From contig JBJOPY010000193.1 of assembly GCA_046050405.1 (NCBI GenBank), positions 1 to 8,697 on the forward strand: a DNA stretch of 8,697 nucleotides, read 5' to 3'. Positions 1-5,420 of the stretch are shown here, piece by piece. Origin of the DNA: JADKCL01 sp046050405. Lineage in GTDB: Bacteria; Bacteroidota; Bacteroidia; J057; JADKCL01. Every line of letters begins with the position of its first letter. The stretch's first letter is position 1. Made by a program: the position numbers and the translations under genes. Below the pieces are notes generated by a model that did no database searches, was not told the origin of the DNA, and was given only the letters and a program-made list of their open reading frames with translations.

Positions 1-2
1 TG

Positions 3-62
3 TCACACCCGCAGGAGAAAATTATTTTTGAACCCGAAACGCCTGTCAAAAGGCTCACCTAA
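3..62 (+). CDS. Possible 3' end of an upstream gene (partial)
   Basis: An open frame enters from the left edge (first complete codon at 3) and ends with TAA at 60-62. The 19 visible residues are hydrophilic and mixed (beginning SHPQEKII, ending PVKRLT), as at an ordinary protein C-terminus. The stop lies 13 bases before the ATG at 76, a normal operon spacing. In Bacteroidota a larger 4Fe-4S dicluster protein often sits just upstream of this type of Fe-S protein, so that is a possible identity, but no motif visible here shows it. The stretch is short enough to be chance, and a promoter-like motif lies inside it. Confidence 0.4.
   Translation, partial: SHPQEKIIFEPETPVKRLT
23..30 (+). promoter_or_regulatory. 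Candidate Bacteroidota -7 promoter element (TATTTTTG)
   Basis: The octamer matches TAnnTTTG exactly and lies in an AT-rich patch (18-30) within GC-rich sequence, 45 bases before the ATG at 76. The -33 region is almost off the window edge, so only half of the promoter can be judged. If the frame ending at 62 is a real gene, this may only be coding sequence. Confidence 0.3.
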
Positions 63-75
63 ATTAAAAAAGCTC

Positions 76-894
76 ATGAACGAAGACAGCAAAAGCATGG
101 TCAAGATTCAGGTGCCCACCATGGCGGACCTGGCGGCCCAAGGGAAAACACCCGAAATCCTTTTCTGGGTAGGCTGTGCAGGATCCTTTGACCAGCGCTA
201 CCAGAAGGTGACCAGGGCGTTCGTGCGCATCCTGGAGCATGTGGGGGTGGGATATGCCGTGCTGGGGCCGGAAGAATCCTGCACGGGCGATCCTGCAAAG
301 CGGGCGGGCGACGAGATGACCTTCCAGATGCAAGCCCTTGCGAACATCGCCGTCCTGAACGGCTACGAGGTCAAGAAGATCGTGACGGCCTGCCCCCATT
401 GTTTCAACACGCTGAAGAACGAGTACCCCGACCTCGGCGGAAACTACGAGGTGATCCACCACTCCCAGTTTCTGGATCAGCTGATTGCCAGCGGGAGACT
501 GGTGGTCCAGGAGGATGCCGCACTCGCCCAGGGAGGGCTGACCTTCCATGACAGCTGCTACCTCAGCCGTGCAAACGGGGTCTATGAAGCACCGCGCAGG
601 GTGATCGAGTCCCTGAAGGTCGAGATCCGGGAAATGAAGCGCAGCCGCAGCAAAGGCCTCTGCTGTGGCGCAGGCGGCGCGCAAATGTTCAAGGATTCGG
701 AACCCGGCAACAAGGAAATCAACGTGGAGCGCACCGAGGAAGCCCTGGGCACAGGTGCGAAGACGATCGCGGTGGGTTGTCCATTCTGCCTGACCATGAT
801 CCTGGACGGTGTCAAGCATCAAAACCAGGAGGAAAAAGTCAAGGTCTTCGACATCGCGGAGCTCATCGCCCATGCGAAAGGGCTGAACGGGTGA
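76..894 (+). CDS. (Fe-S)-binding protein with two CCG domains (HdrB/LutA-like)
   Basis: Cytoplasmic electron-transfer subunit of the heterodisulfide-reductase-B / lactate-oxidase-A type. Proteins of this group carry Fe-S clusters on CX(n)CCGX(n)CXXC (PF02754) domains and pass electrons within a flavin/Fe-S oxidoreductase complex; the donor and acceptor here are unknown. Counting from the ATG at 76 (272 residues), the first domain has Cys34, a lone Cys69 in ESCTGDPAKRAG, and Cys106/Cys109 in ACPHC. The second is complete: Cys161, Cys196-Cys197-Gly, and Cys235/Cys238 in GCPFC. The first domain has Ser-Cys where the canonical motif has Cys-Cys, which I believe is normal for this subfamily. There is no signal peptide or membrane segment. 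The ATG at 76 (A-rich upstream) and the ATG at 97 (265 residues, starting MVKIQVPTMADL) are both plausible; the TTG at 28 is not. The gene converges on the nucleotide-sugar dehydrogenase. Confidence 0.9.
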   Translation: MNEDSKSMVKIQVPTMADLAAQGKTPEILFWVGCAGSFDQRYQKVTRAFVRILEHVGVGYAVLGPEESCTGDPAKRAGDEMTFQMQALANIAVLNGYEVKKIVTACPHCFNTLKNEYPDLGGNYEVIHHSQFLDQLIASGRLVVQEDAALAQGGLTFHDSCYLSRANGVYEAPRRVIESLKVEIREMKRSRSKGLCCGAGGAQMFKDSEPGNKEINVERTEEALGTGAKTIAVGCPFCLTMILDGVKHQNQEEKVKVFDIAELIAHAKGLNG

Positions 895-944
895 TCGCCC
901 TGCGGTTTAGGGGCGACCCTCTCCCCGCTTGGGGCTAGCGGGGA
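895..944 (+). terminator. Tandem hairpins after the Fe-S protein gene, possible terminator
   Basis: Immediately after the TGA at 892-894, TCGCCC (895-900) pairs with GGGCGA (911-916) across a 10-base loop. Then TCCCCGCT (922-929) pairs perfectly with AGCGGGGA (937-944) across a 7-base loop. The position fits transcript-end structures for the + strand gene. No T-tract follows either stem, so they may only stabilise the 3' end, or termination may be factor-dependent. Confidence 0.4.
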
Positions 945-1014
945 TCCGCTGCTGGGGGATGCTGAACCCGTGAAGTGGAACCCCATGGCCTTTTCAAGGC
1001 GAGGATCCCAACAT

Positions 1015-1050
1015 CCGGTACAATGCTCCCAACGCAGGGCTGCATTGCGG
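1015..1050. repeat. Inverted repeat / hairpin in the spacer
   Basis: CAATGC (1021-1026) pairs with GCATTG (1042-1047). Inside it CCC (1028-1030) can pair with GGG (1037-1039) around the loop AACGCA. Outside it CCG (1015-1017) can pair with CGG (1048-1050) with a three-base bulge. No T-tract flanks it on either strand. It could be an RNA stability structure, part of a dispersed palindromic repeat, or chance. Confidence 0.35.
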
Positions 1051-1146
1051 AGGATGGACGGGGGAATAGGCTGCCATGTCCCTTCCCCTGAAACGGCCCT
1101 GAGATTTTTCCAATGAAATCCCGTGGAGGGAGAGTGTCGTGCCCTG

Positions 1147-1191
1147 AAAAAAACGCAGGTGCCCGGAGCCCTCCCGAAGGTTCCTGGCACC
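1147..1191 (-). terminator. Rho-independent terminator of the nucleotide-sugar dehydrogenase
   Basis: Read on the minus strand, the dehydrogenase stop is followed about 20 bases later by a hairpin. GGTGCC and GGCACC (1186-1191 with 1158-1163) form the base, GGA/TCC continues the stem, and a CC-TTCG-GG tetraloop caps it with some internal mismatch. After TGCG comes a run of seven T (A at 1147-1153 on the + strand). A stem with a UUCG loop and a U-tract just after a stop codon is the standard intrinsic terminator form. Confidence 0.75.
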
Positions 1192-1210
1192 AGGCTGGCC
1201 AGAGGAGCGC

Positions 1211-2578
1211 CTACAATGTACTTCCCAGCAAGATGATCTTTTCCCTCCCCTTCGTCACATCCCGCAGCATGTTCCGCGTATCCACGACGAAGCGGCTATG
1301 CTCGGCAATCATCTGCGGGTCGAATGCATCGTGGTCGGTGACGATCACCGCGCAATGGTACGTCTTGAGCATCTCTGAATTGATCTCCAGGCACTTGAAC
1401 ACCCTTCCATTGGCTTCATACTCCGGCAACCAAGGGTCGGCGACATCTATATGGCCCACCCCGGAGACCATCAGGTGACGGATGATCGGCTCAGCGGGTG
1501 AATGCCGCATGTCCTTGACATTTTTCTTGAAGGTGGCCCCGATCACCAGCACACGCGCATCCGCCAGTGCGATCGGCTGATGGGCGATGATGTGGACGAC
1601 CTTGCCGGTGACATGGTAGGGCATGCTCTCATTGGTATTGGCAGACAGGGTGATGAAGCGGGTCTCGAAATCATAGGCCCGCGCCAGCCAGGAGAGGTAA
1701 TAGGGGTCGATGGGGATGCAGTGCCCGCCGATGCCCGGCCCCGGCAGGAATTTCATGTAACCGAAGGGCTTCGTGGCGGCAGCCTCGATCACTTCCCAGA
1801 TGTCGATGCCTTTCATGCGCTCGCAGAGGAGGGCAAGCTCGTTCACAAGGGCGATGTTCACGGAGCGGAAGATATTCTCGAGGAGCTTTTCCATCTCTGC
1901 GATCTTCGGGTTGGACACCATGTAGACCTTCTCGATGATCGCATGATTCGCCAGGGAGGCGAGGTAGGTGCTTTCCGGGCCGACCCCACCGACCACGATC
2001 GGGGTGTTCCCCGTATGAAAGGCCTTGTTTCCGGGATCCACGCGCTCAGGGCTGAATGCCACGAAGAAATCCTCCCCCGTCCTCAGCCCGCTGCGCTCCA
2101 GGATCGGGACCATGTACTCCTCGGTCGTCCCTGGAAAGGTCGTACTCTTCAGGATCACCAATTGACCACGCCGCAGTGCCTCCCCGACCTTCTCGGACGC
2201 CTGTTCGATGAAGCTGAGGTCCGGATCCTTGTTGGCATTGAATGGGGTGGGGACACAGATGAAGATGACATCCGCCTCTGAGAGCCGGCTGAAATCCGTG
2301 GTCGCCTTCAGTCGTCCGTTCTTGGAAACGGCAGCAATATCCGCATCTGGAAGGTCCTCGTTGTAATTCTCCCCTGCATGGAGCATGTCCACCTTCTGTG
2401 CGGAAACATCAAACCCCAAAACGTTGAACTCCTTCTTCGCAAACTCCAGGCCGATCGGCAGTCCGACATAGCCCAGGCCTACGACTCCGATCACGGCTTC
2501 CCGGGACTTGACCTTTCCGGCCAGTGATCGGGCGAGTGTGCCAAGGGAAACTGGTGACTGGGGATCGAATTCTCTCAT
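1211..2578 (-). CDS. Nucleotide-sugar dehydrogenase (WbpA-like, probable UDP-GlcNAc/UDP-glucose 6-dehydrogenase)
   Basis: Cytosolic NAD-dependent enzyme of the UDP-glucose/GDP-mannose dehydrogenase family. It oxidises C6 of a nucleotide sugar to the carboxylate in two steps, supplying uronic-acid precursors for polysaccharide or O-antigen. From the ATG at 2578 it has 455 residues, normal for the family. The Rossmann motif VGLGYVGLP is at about 33-41, VPTP at 109-112, STTFPGTTEE at about 145-154, and FSPERVDPGN at about 175-184. KLLEN lies near 231-235. The catalytic Cys287 is in GPGIGGHCIPIDP, and the C-terminal NAD-side motif KKNVKDMRHSP is near 351-361. Overall it reads closest to the WbpA branch (UDP-N-acetylglucosamine substrate), but substrate cannot be fixed from sequence. 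A TTG at 2602 is in frame but lies inside the promoter, so the ATG is preferred. It has its own promoter and terminator, so it is probably transcribed apart from the genes upstream. Confidence 0.93.
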   Translation of the reverse strand: MREFDPQSPVSLGTLARSLAGKVKSREAVIGVVGLGYVGLPIGLEFAKKEFNVLGFDVSAQKVDMLHAGENYNEDLPDADIAAVSKNGRLKATTDFSRLSEADVIFICVPTPFNANKDPDLSFIEQASEKVGEALRRGQLVILKSTTFPGTTEEYMVPILERSGLRTGEDFFVAFSPERVDPGNKAFHTGNTPIVVGGVGPESTYLASLANHAIIEKVYMVSNPKIAEMEKLLENIFRSVNIALVNELALLCERMKGIDIWEVIEAAATKPFGYMKFLPGPGIGGHCIPIDPYYLSWLARAYDFETRFITLSANTNESMPYHVTGKVVHIIAHQPIALADARVLVIGATFKKNVKDMRHSPAEPIIRHLMVSGVGHIDVADPWLPEYEANGRVFKCLEINSEMLKTYHCAVIVTDHDAFDPQMIAEHSRFVVDTRNMLRDVTKGREKIILLGSTL

Positions 2579-2599
2579 GGACGCGTCTTTTAGAGGATG

Positions 2600-2607
2600 C
2601 AAATATA
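2600..2607 (-). promoter_or_regulatory. Bacteroidota-type -7 element (TATATTTG) for the dehydrogenase
   Basis: On the minus strand TATATTTG matches the Bacteroidota primary-sigma -7 consensus TAnnTTTG exactly. It lies 21 bases before the ATG at 2578, in a short AT-rich patch, and implies a brief 5' leader. I see no good TTG at the -33 position, so strength is uncertain. It follows the hairpin at 2634-2655, consistent with a new transcription unit. Confidence 0.6.
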
Positions 2608-2633
2608 GTAATTTCCAGTGCTTGGCATGGTAT

Positions 2634-2655
2634 CAGGGGCGAGGCCTGGCCCCTG
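2634..2655 (-). terminator. Hairpin after the PP2C phosphatase gene, candidate operon terminator
   Basis: CAGGGGC (2634-2640) pairs perfectly with GCCCCTG (2649-2655) across an 8-base loop. It starts about 26 bases past the phosphatase stop and lies upstream of the dehydrogenase promoter. There is no T-tract, so it may attenuate or protect the 3' end rather than fully terminate; some read-through into the dehydrogenase is possible. Confidence 0.4.
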
Positions 2656-2681
2656 GGCGGCACCGCATGGCTTCCACGGGG

Positions 2682-3908
2682 CTAGAAGCGGACAGCGAGC
2701 ATGGTCACGTCGTCCTCCTGCTCCGCATCCCCGGAAAACGAGGCATACATGGCCTGCATGGCGGCTACGATCTCCTCCACCGACTGGGAATCGACGGCTG
2801 CGAGCGTGGTGTGAATCCTGTGCTCGCCCAGCATTTCACCAGCGCGGTTGTGCTGCTCCATGAGCCCGTCCGTGTACAGGAAGAGCGTGTCCCCGGGGGA
2901 GTAAGGCACGGTGGCCTGCTGAATCCCGGGAAGGTCCATGATGCCGAGGGGGATGGTGCCCTCGTCAAATTCCTTCAACCTGCCCCGCCGCGAGAGCAAA
3001 GGCGGATTGTGGCCGGCATTGATGTAGTCGATCTCCTGGGCATCCGAGCGCACATGCGCGATGAAGAATGTCACGAACTGCTCCCCGTGGGTGATGTTAT
3101 AGAGGATCCTGTGAAGCTTCTGCACCACGGCGGGGAGTGCCGATTCACTGAGGATCAATGCCCTGAGGTTTGCCTGGAGATTGGCCATGAGCAGCGCTGC
3201 ACCGATCCCCTTGCCTGCGACATCGGCGATACAGACGAAGAATCCCTTGTCCCCCCGCGAAATCACATCGTAAAAGTCTCCCCCGATGTGATGATGGGCC
3301 TTGTTGACGGCATAGACTTCCGCTTGCCCGATCATGCCGAAGTCGGTGGGCAGCAGCTGCCGCTGTATCTTCTCCGCCACCTCTAGCTCTCTGCGCAGGC
3401 TCTCCCTGGCGACCATGTCGTCAATCAGGATCCTGTTCTCCAAGGCAGCCGAGACGACGTTCCCGATGATCTCGATGAAGATCAGGTCGTTTTCCCGCTC
3501 GGCATCATTCACGGCAAAGTCCGCCACGAGCAGCCAGGCGGCGACTTTGTTCTGGAAATTCACAGGGACCACGTATTCCACGCCCATCCGGTACAGGACG
3601 GGATGCGAATCCGGGTGGACCTGGATGGTGTCCAGAGTCCTGGGCAGGTCGTGCGCGGCGCCTTCATCGAACTTGTCAAACCCCACCCGCATCCCGAATT
3701 GGTATCCTTCATCGGTGAGGTAGATGAATTTCATCTTGCGCACCTCGCATTGGGCGAGGAGGGTGTTCCGGGCGACTTTGAAGATGTGCTCAGGCCGCAA
3801 ATGGGATTGGTTGATGGACCGGAGAACGTCACGCAAGGCGTCAGCCTCCTGCCGCTTCAGCCTTAGAAGCAGCTCGGCGTCATTGGTGGAATATGCCTTT
3901 CTTCGCAT
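2682..3908 (-). CDS. PP2C-family Ser/Thr phosphatase (RsbU/SpoIIE type) with N-terminal GAF-like sensor
   Basis: Cytoplasmic signalling phosphatase. RsbU/SpoIIE enzymes dephosphorylate an anti-sigma-factor antagonist or similar phosphoprotein; no antagonist or anti-sigma kinase gene is visible here. From the ATG at 3908 it has 408 residues. Residues about 20-165 look like a GAF-type sensory fold, and about 160-185 form a helical linker (RESLRRELEVAEKIQRQLLP). The PP2C domain fills the rest. Metal-site motifs are intact: GGDFYD (Asp211), ADVAGKG (Asp229), YTDGL (Asp347) and the closing DDVTM (Asp399/400), so it should be active. The gene starts 4 bases after the permease stop. An ATG at 3923 would overlap the permease by 11 bases, but GGAGG ends 8 bases before the ATG at 3908, which decides the start. 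It is the last gene of the six-gene block. Confidence 0.92.
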   Translation of the reverse strand: MRRKAYSTNDAELLLRLKRQEADALRDVLRSINQSHLRPEHIFKVARNTLLAQCEVRKMKFIYLTDEGYQFGMRVGFDKFDEGAAHDLPRTLDTIQVHPDSHPVLYRMGVEYVVPVNFQNKVAAWLLVADFAVNDAERENDLIFIEIIGNVVSAALENRILIDDMVARESLRRELEVAEKIQRQLLPTDFGMIGQAEVYAVNKAHHHIGGDFYDVISRGDKGFFVCIADVAGKGIGAALLMANLQANLRALILSESALPAVVQKLHRILYNITHGEQFVTFFIAHVRSDAQEIDYINAGHNPPLLSRRGRLKEFDEGTIPLGIMDLPGIQQATVPYSPGDTLFLYTDGLMEQHNRAGEMLGEHRIHTTLAAVDSQSVEEIVAAMQAMYASFSGDAEQEDDVTMLAVRF

Positions 3909-3912
3909 CGGT

Positions 3913-5154
3913 TTATCCTCCATGCTTCGGATCCAGGGCGTCCCGCAATCCGAATCCGACCAAATTTAGGGAAACCACCATCATGATGATCGCCAAACCT
4001 GGGAAGATCGCCAACCAAATCCCGCTGTCAAACATGATCTGGGCATAACCTTCCTTGATCATCGAACCCCAGGAGGGAACCGGCGGCTGCACACCCACGC
4101 CCAGGAAACTCAACCCTGCCTCCATCAGGATCGCAGCGGCAAAATTGGCGGAGGCAATGATGATCAGCGGCGAGAGGACATTGGGGAGGATGTGCCTGAA
4201 GACGACACGCGGCCATCGGTAGCCCAGGGCATGGGTGGCCTCTACGAACTGCATTTCCCGCAGGGAGAATATCCGCCCACGAACGATGCGCGCAACCTCC
4301 ACCCATGAGCTGATCCCAATCGCCAGAAACAGCTGCCAGATGCCCTTCCCCATGACAAAGGCGAGGGAAATCGCCAGCAACAAGGCCGGGATCGACCAGG
4401 TCACGGATACAAACCACATGATAAGGCGATCCACCCTCCCCCTGAAGAAGCCCGCGATCGCACCCAAGCCTACGCCCAGCCATAAACTCACCAGCACGGC
4501 CATGAGCCCGATGCCCATGCTCACCCGCGTCCCCAGCAGCAATCTGGACAATACGTCCCTCCCCGCTGCATCAGACCCCAGCCAGAAATGGCCTTCGCGC
4601 ACATGCTCCTCCCAGAATCGGGTTTGCAGCGACCGCAGGGAGATGGTGGTCACCGCTGCCGTGGAGTCCGACATGTACTGCAAGCTGCTGTCACTGCCGA
4701 TCAGGTAGGGCTTCCCCGTTTGCTGCTTCCAACGCCTGGGCTGGGGCCCAACCTTGTCCAGGCCGAGCACCAGCTCCGGCAGCAGGGCTGCCTGCCTTCT
4801 CCCGCGCAGATCCAGATAGCTCAGGGTATCCGCACGCAGGAGGATGCTTCCCCGGCCCTGGGCCGGAATGGGTTTGTAATTGTCTGGACGACCGCCGACC
4901 AGGTAGGCGAGGAAGCCGGGGGCAGGTTGAAGCACCTTGTTCGGACGAAGGATCAGGGTATAGGCCGTGCCCGGCTGCTGCTTGGGCAGCTCGACGATTT
5001 GAAAATTGCCGTTGTGGGTATCATCGGGCATGCACGGATAGGCAAACATGGCCACCAAGGCACAGAGCAGCAGCCAGCCGAGGCCGATCATGGCAGGGAT
5101 GTTGCGCCGAAATCGGCGCCATGCCAGTCTGCCGGGGCTTCGAGCTTTCTCCAT
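3913..5154 (-). CDS. ABC transporter permease, DppC/OppC family, with long extracytoplasmic insertion
   Basis: Inner-membrane permease of the peptide/nickel/oligopeptide import family (BPD_transp_1, N-terminal OppC segment). It has 413 residues, against about 280-310 for typical DppC. A basic N-terminus (LAWRRFRRN) precedes TM1 at about 20-39. The insertion spans about 42-188, polar and without membrane segments. Then comes the family signature WLGSDAAGRDVLSRLLLGTR (191-210) and further membrane segments near 211-235, 245-268, 271-290, 330-352 and 378-402. The ATPase-docking EAA loop is clear at about 305-329 (EATHALG ending HILPNVLSP). The insertion resembles that of other Bacteroidota DppC proteins known to me, so it is probably lineage-specific. 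No DppB, ATPase or binding-protein gene is in the window, so its partners are encoded elsewhere and the substrate is unknown. It starts 2 bases after the winged-helix gene, with AGGAAGG (5161-5167) six bases before the ATG. Confidence 0.93.
   Translation of the reverse strand: MEKARSPGRLAWRRFRRNIPAMIGLGWLLLCALVAMFAYPCMPDDTHNGNFQIVELPKQQPGTAYTLILRPNKVLQPAPGFLAYLVGGRPDNYKPIPAQGRGSILLRADTLSYLDLRGRRQAALLPELVLGLDKVGPQPRRWKQQTGKPYLIGSDSSLQYMSDSTAAVTTISLRSLQTRFWEEHVREGHFWLGSDAAGRDVLSRLLLGTRVSMGIGLMAVLVSLWLGVGLGAIAGFFRGRVDRLIMWFVSVTWSIPALLLAISLAFVMGKGIWQLFLAIGISSWVEVARIVRGRIFSLREMQFVEATHALGYRWPRVVFRHILPNVLSPLIIIASANFAAAILMEAGLSFLGVGVQPPVPSWGSMIKEGYAQIMFDSGIWLAIFPGLAIIMMVVSLNLVGFGLRDALDPKHGG
3917..3921 (-). 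promoter_or_regulatory. Shine-Dalgarno GGAGG fixing the phosphatase start
   Basis: GGAGG on the minus strand is followed by 8 bases and then the ATG at 3908. It lies within the end of the permease gene and would itself be coding if the ATG at 3923 were used. It is one of the few strong Shine-Dalgarno sequences in the window. Confidence 0.6.
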
Positions 5155-5156
5155 CG

Positions 5157-5420
5157 CTAACCTTCCTGGTGTTTCAGTCCCTTGGCGGTGATCTGATAGC
5201 GAAAGGCATGCATATTGTCGCTGTCATAGTAGATGCTGGGCCTGTAGCGGTCATTGGGTCCCGCCTCCATCGGCGAGACAAGTCCCCTTGCGATGAGGAA
5301 CTTGAGCTCGGATGATATCACATGCGGAGATGCCTTGACCTCTTCCACAAGCGTGCCGAAAGGCTCTGCAAAGATGAGCGACCGAAGAATCTGCCGCTGG
5401 ATGGGGTTGAGTTCGATCAT
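5157..5420 (-). CDS. Small winged-helix protein of unknown function (possible DNA-binding regulator)
   Basis: An 87-residue protein that I do not recognise as a named family. Its layout is that of a minimal winged helix: an opening helix (about 5-17, LNPIQRQILRSLIF), a helix-turn-helix-like stretch at about 21-48 ending in LKFLIARGLV, and a wing-like segment at about 60-80 with YRYQ/ITAKG-type residues near the end (FRYQITAKGLK), as in MarR/PadR-type regulators. There is no effector domain, Cys cluster or membrane segment. The start at 5420 is chosen because its ATG overlaps the glycosyltransferase TGA as ATGA; the GTG at 5441 would overlap more and looks less likely. The permease begins 2 bases after its stop. 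Coupling to both neighbours suggests it is made with them, perhaps as a regulator of envelope or transport genes or as a protein-interaction adaptor. Existence of the gene is firm; its function is not. Confidence 0.75.
   Translation of the reverse strand: MIELNPIQRQILRSLIFAEPFGTLVEEVKASPHVISSELKFLIARGLVSPMEAGPNDRYRPSIYYDSDNMHAFRYQITAKGLKHQEG

Larger units (their letters stand above)
895..1210. other. Convergent intergenic spacer, no gene seen, rich in inverted repeats
   Basis: This 316-base stretch separates the 3' ends of the Fe-S protein and the dehydrogenase. Frames across it translate to low-quality sequence rich in Pro, Ser and Gly, and one runs through the terminator at 1147-1191, so I call no gene. 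It holds at least four inverted repeats (895-916, 922-944, 1015-1050, 1147-1191), of which only the last has the T-tract of an intrinsic terminator. Confidence 0.7.

Noticed and set aside
28..75. TTG at 28 as the start of the Fe-S protein
   Set aside because: It adds 16 residues not expected in this family, lies inside an AT-rich promoter-like motif, and overlaps a possible upstream gene end, although AGGAG sits 10 bases before it.
64..873. Minus-strand open frame of 269 codons opposite the Fe-S protein
   Set aside because: Codon-aligned shadow; the cysteine motifs of the + strand protein show which strand is coding.
819..1190. Minus-strand frame of 123 codons in the convergent spacer
   Set aside because: It runs through the terminator stem at 1158-1190 and into the Fe-S gene, and its translation has no recognisable motif or helical pattern.
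1502..2281. + strand open frame of 259 codons opposite the dehydrogenase
   Set aside because: Codon-aligned shadow, strongly His/Asp/Gly-biased; the dehydrogenase on the other strand is beyond doubt.
2579..2602. TTG at 2602 as the start of the dehydrogenase
   Set aside because: The TTG is part of the TATATTTG promoter element itself, so it would not be in the mRNA; the ATG at 2578 fits the family N-terminus.
2508..3386. + strand open frame of 292 codons opposite the phosphatase
   Set aside because: Codon-aligned antisense shadow of the PP2C gene; it also runs through the hairpin and promoter region, with no protein-like features.
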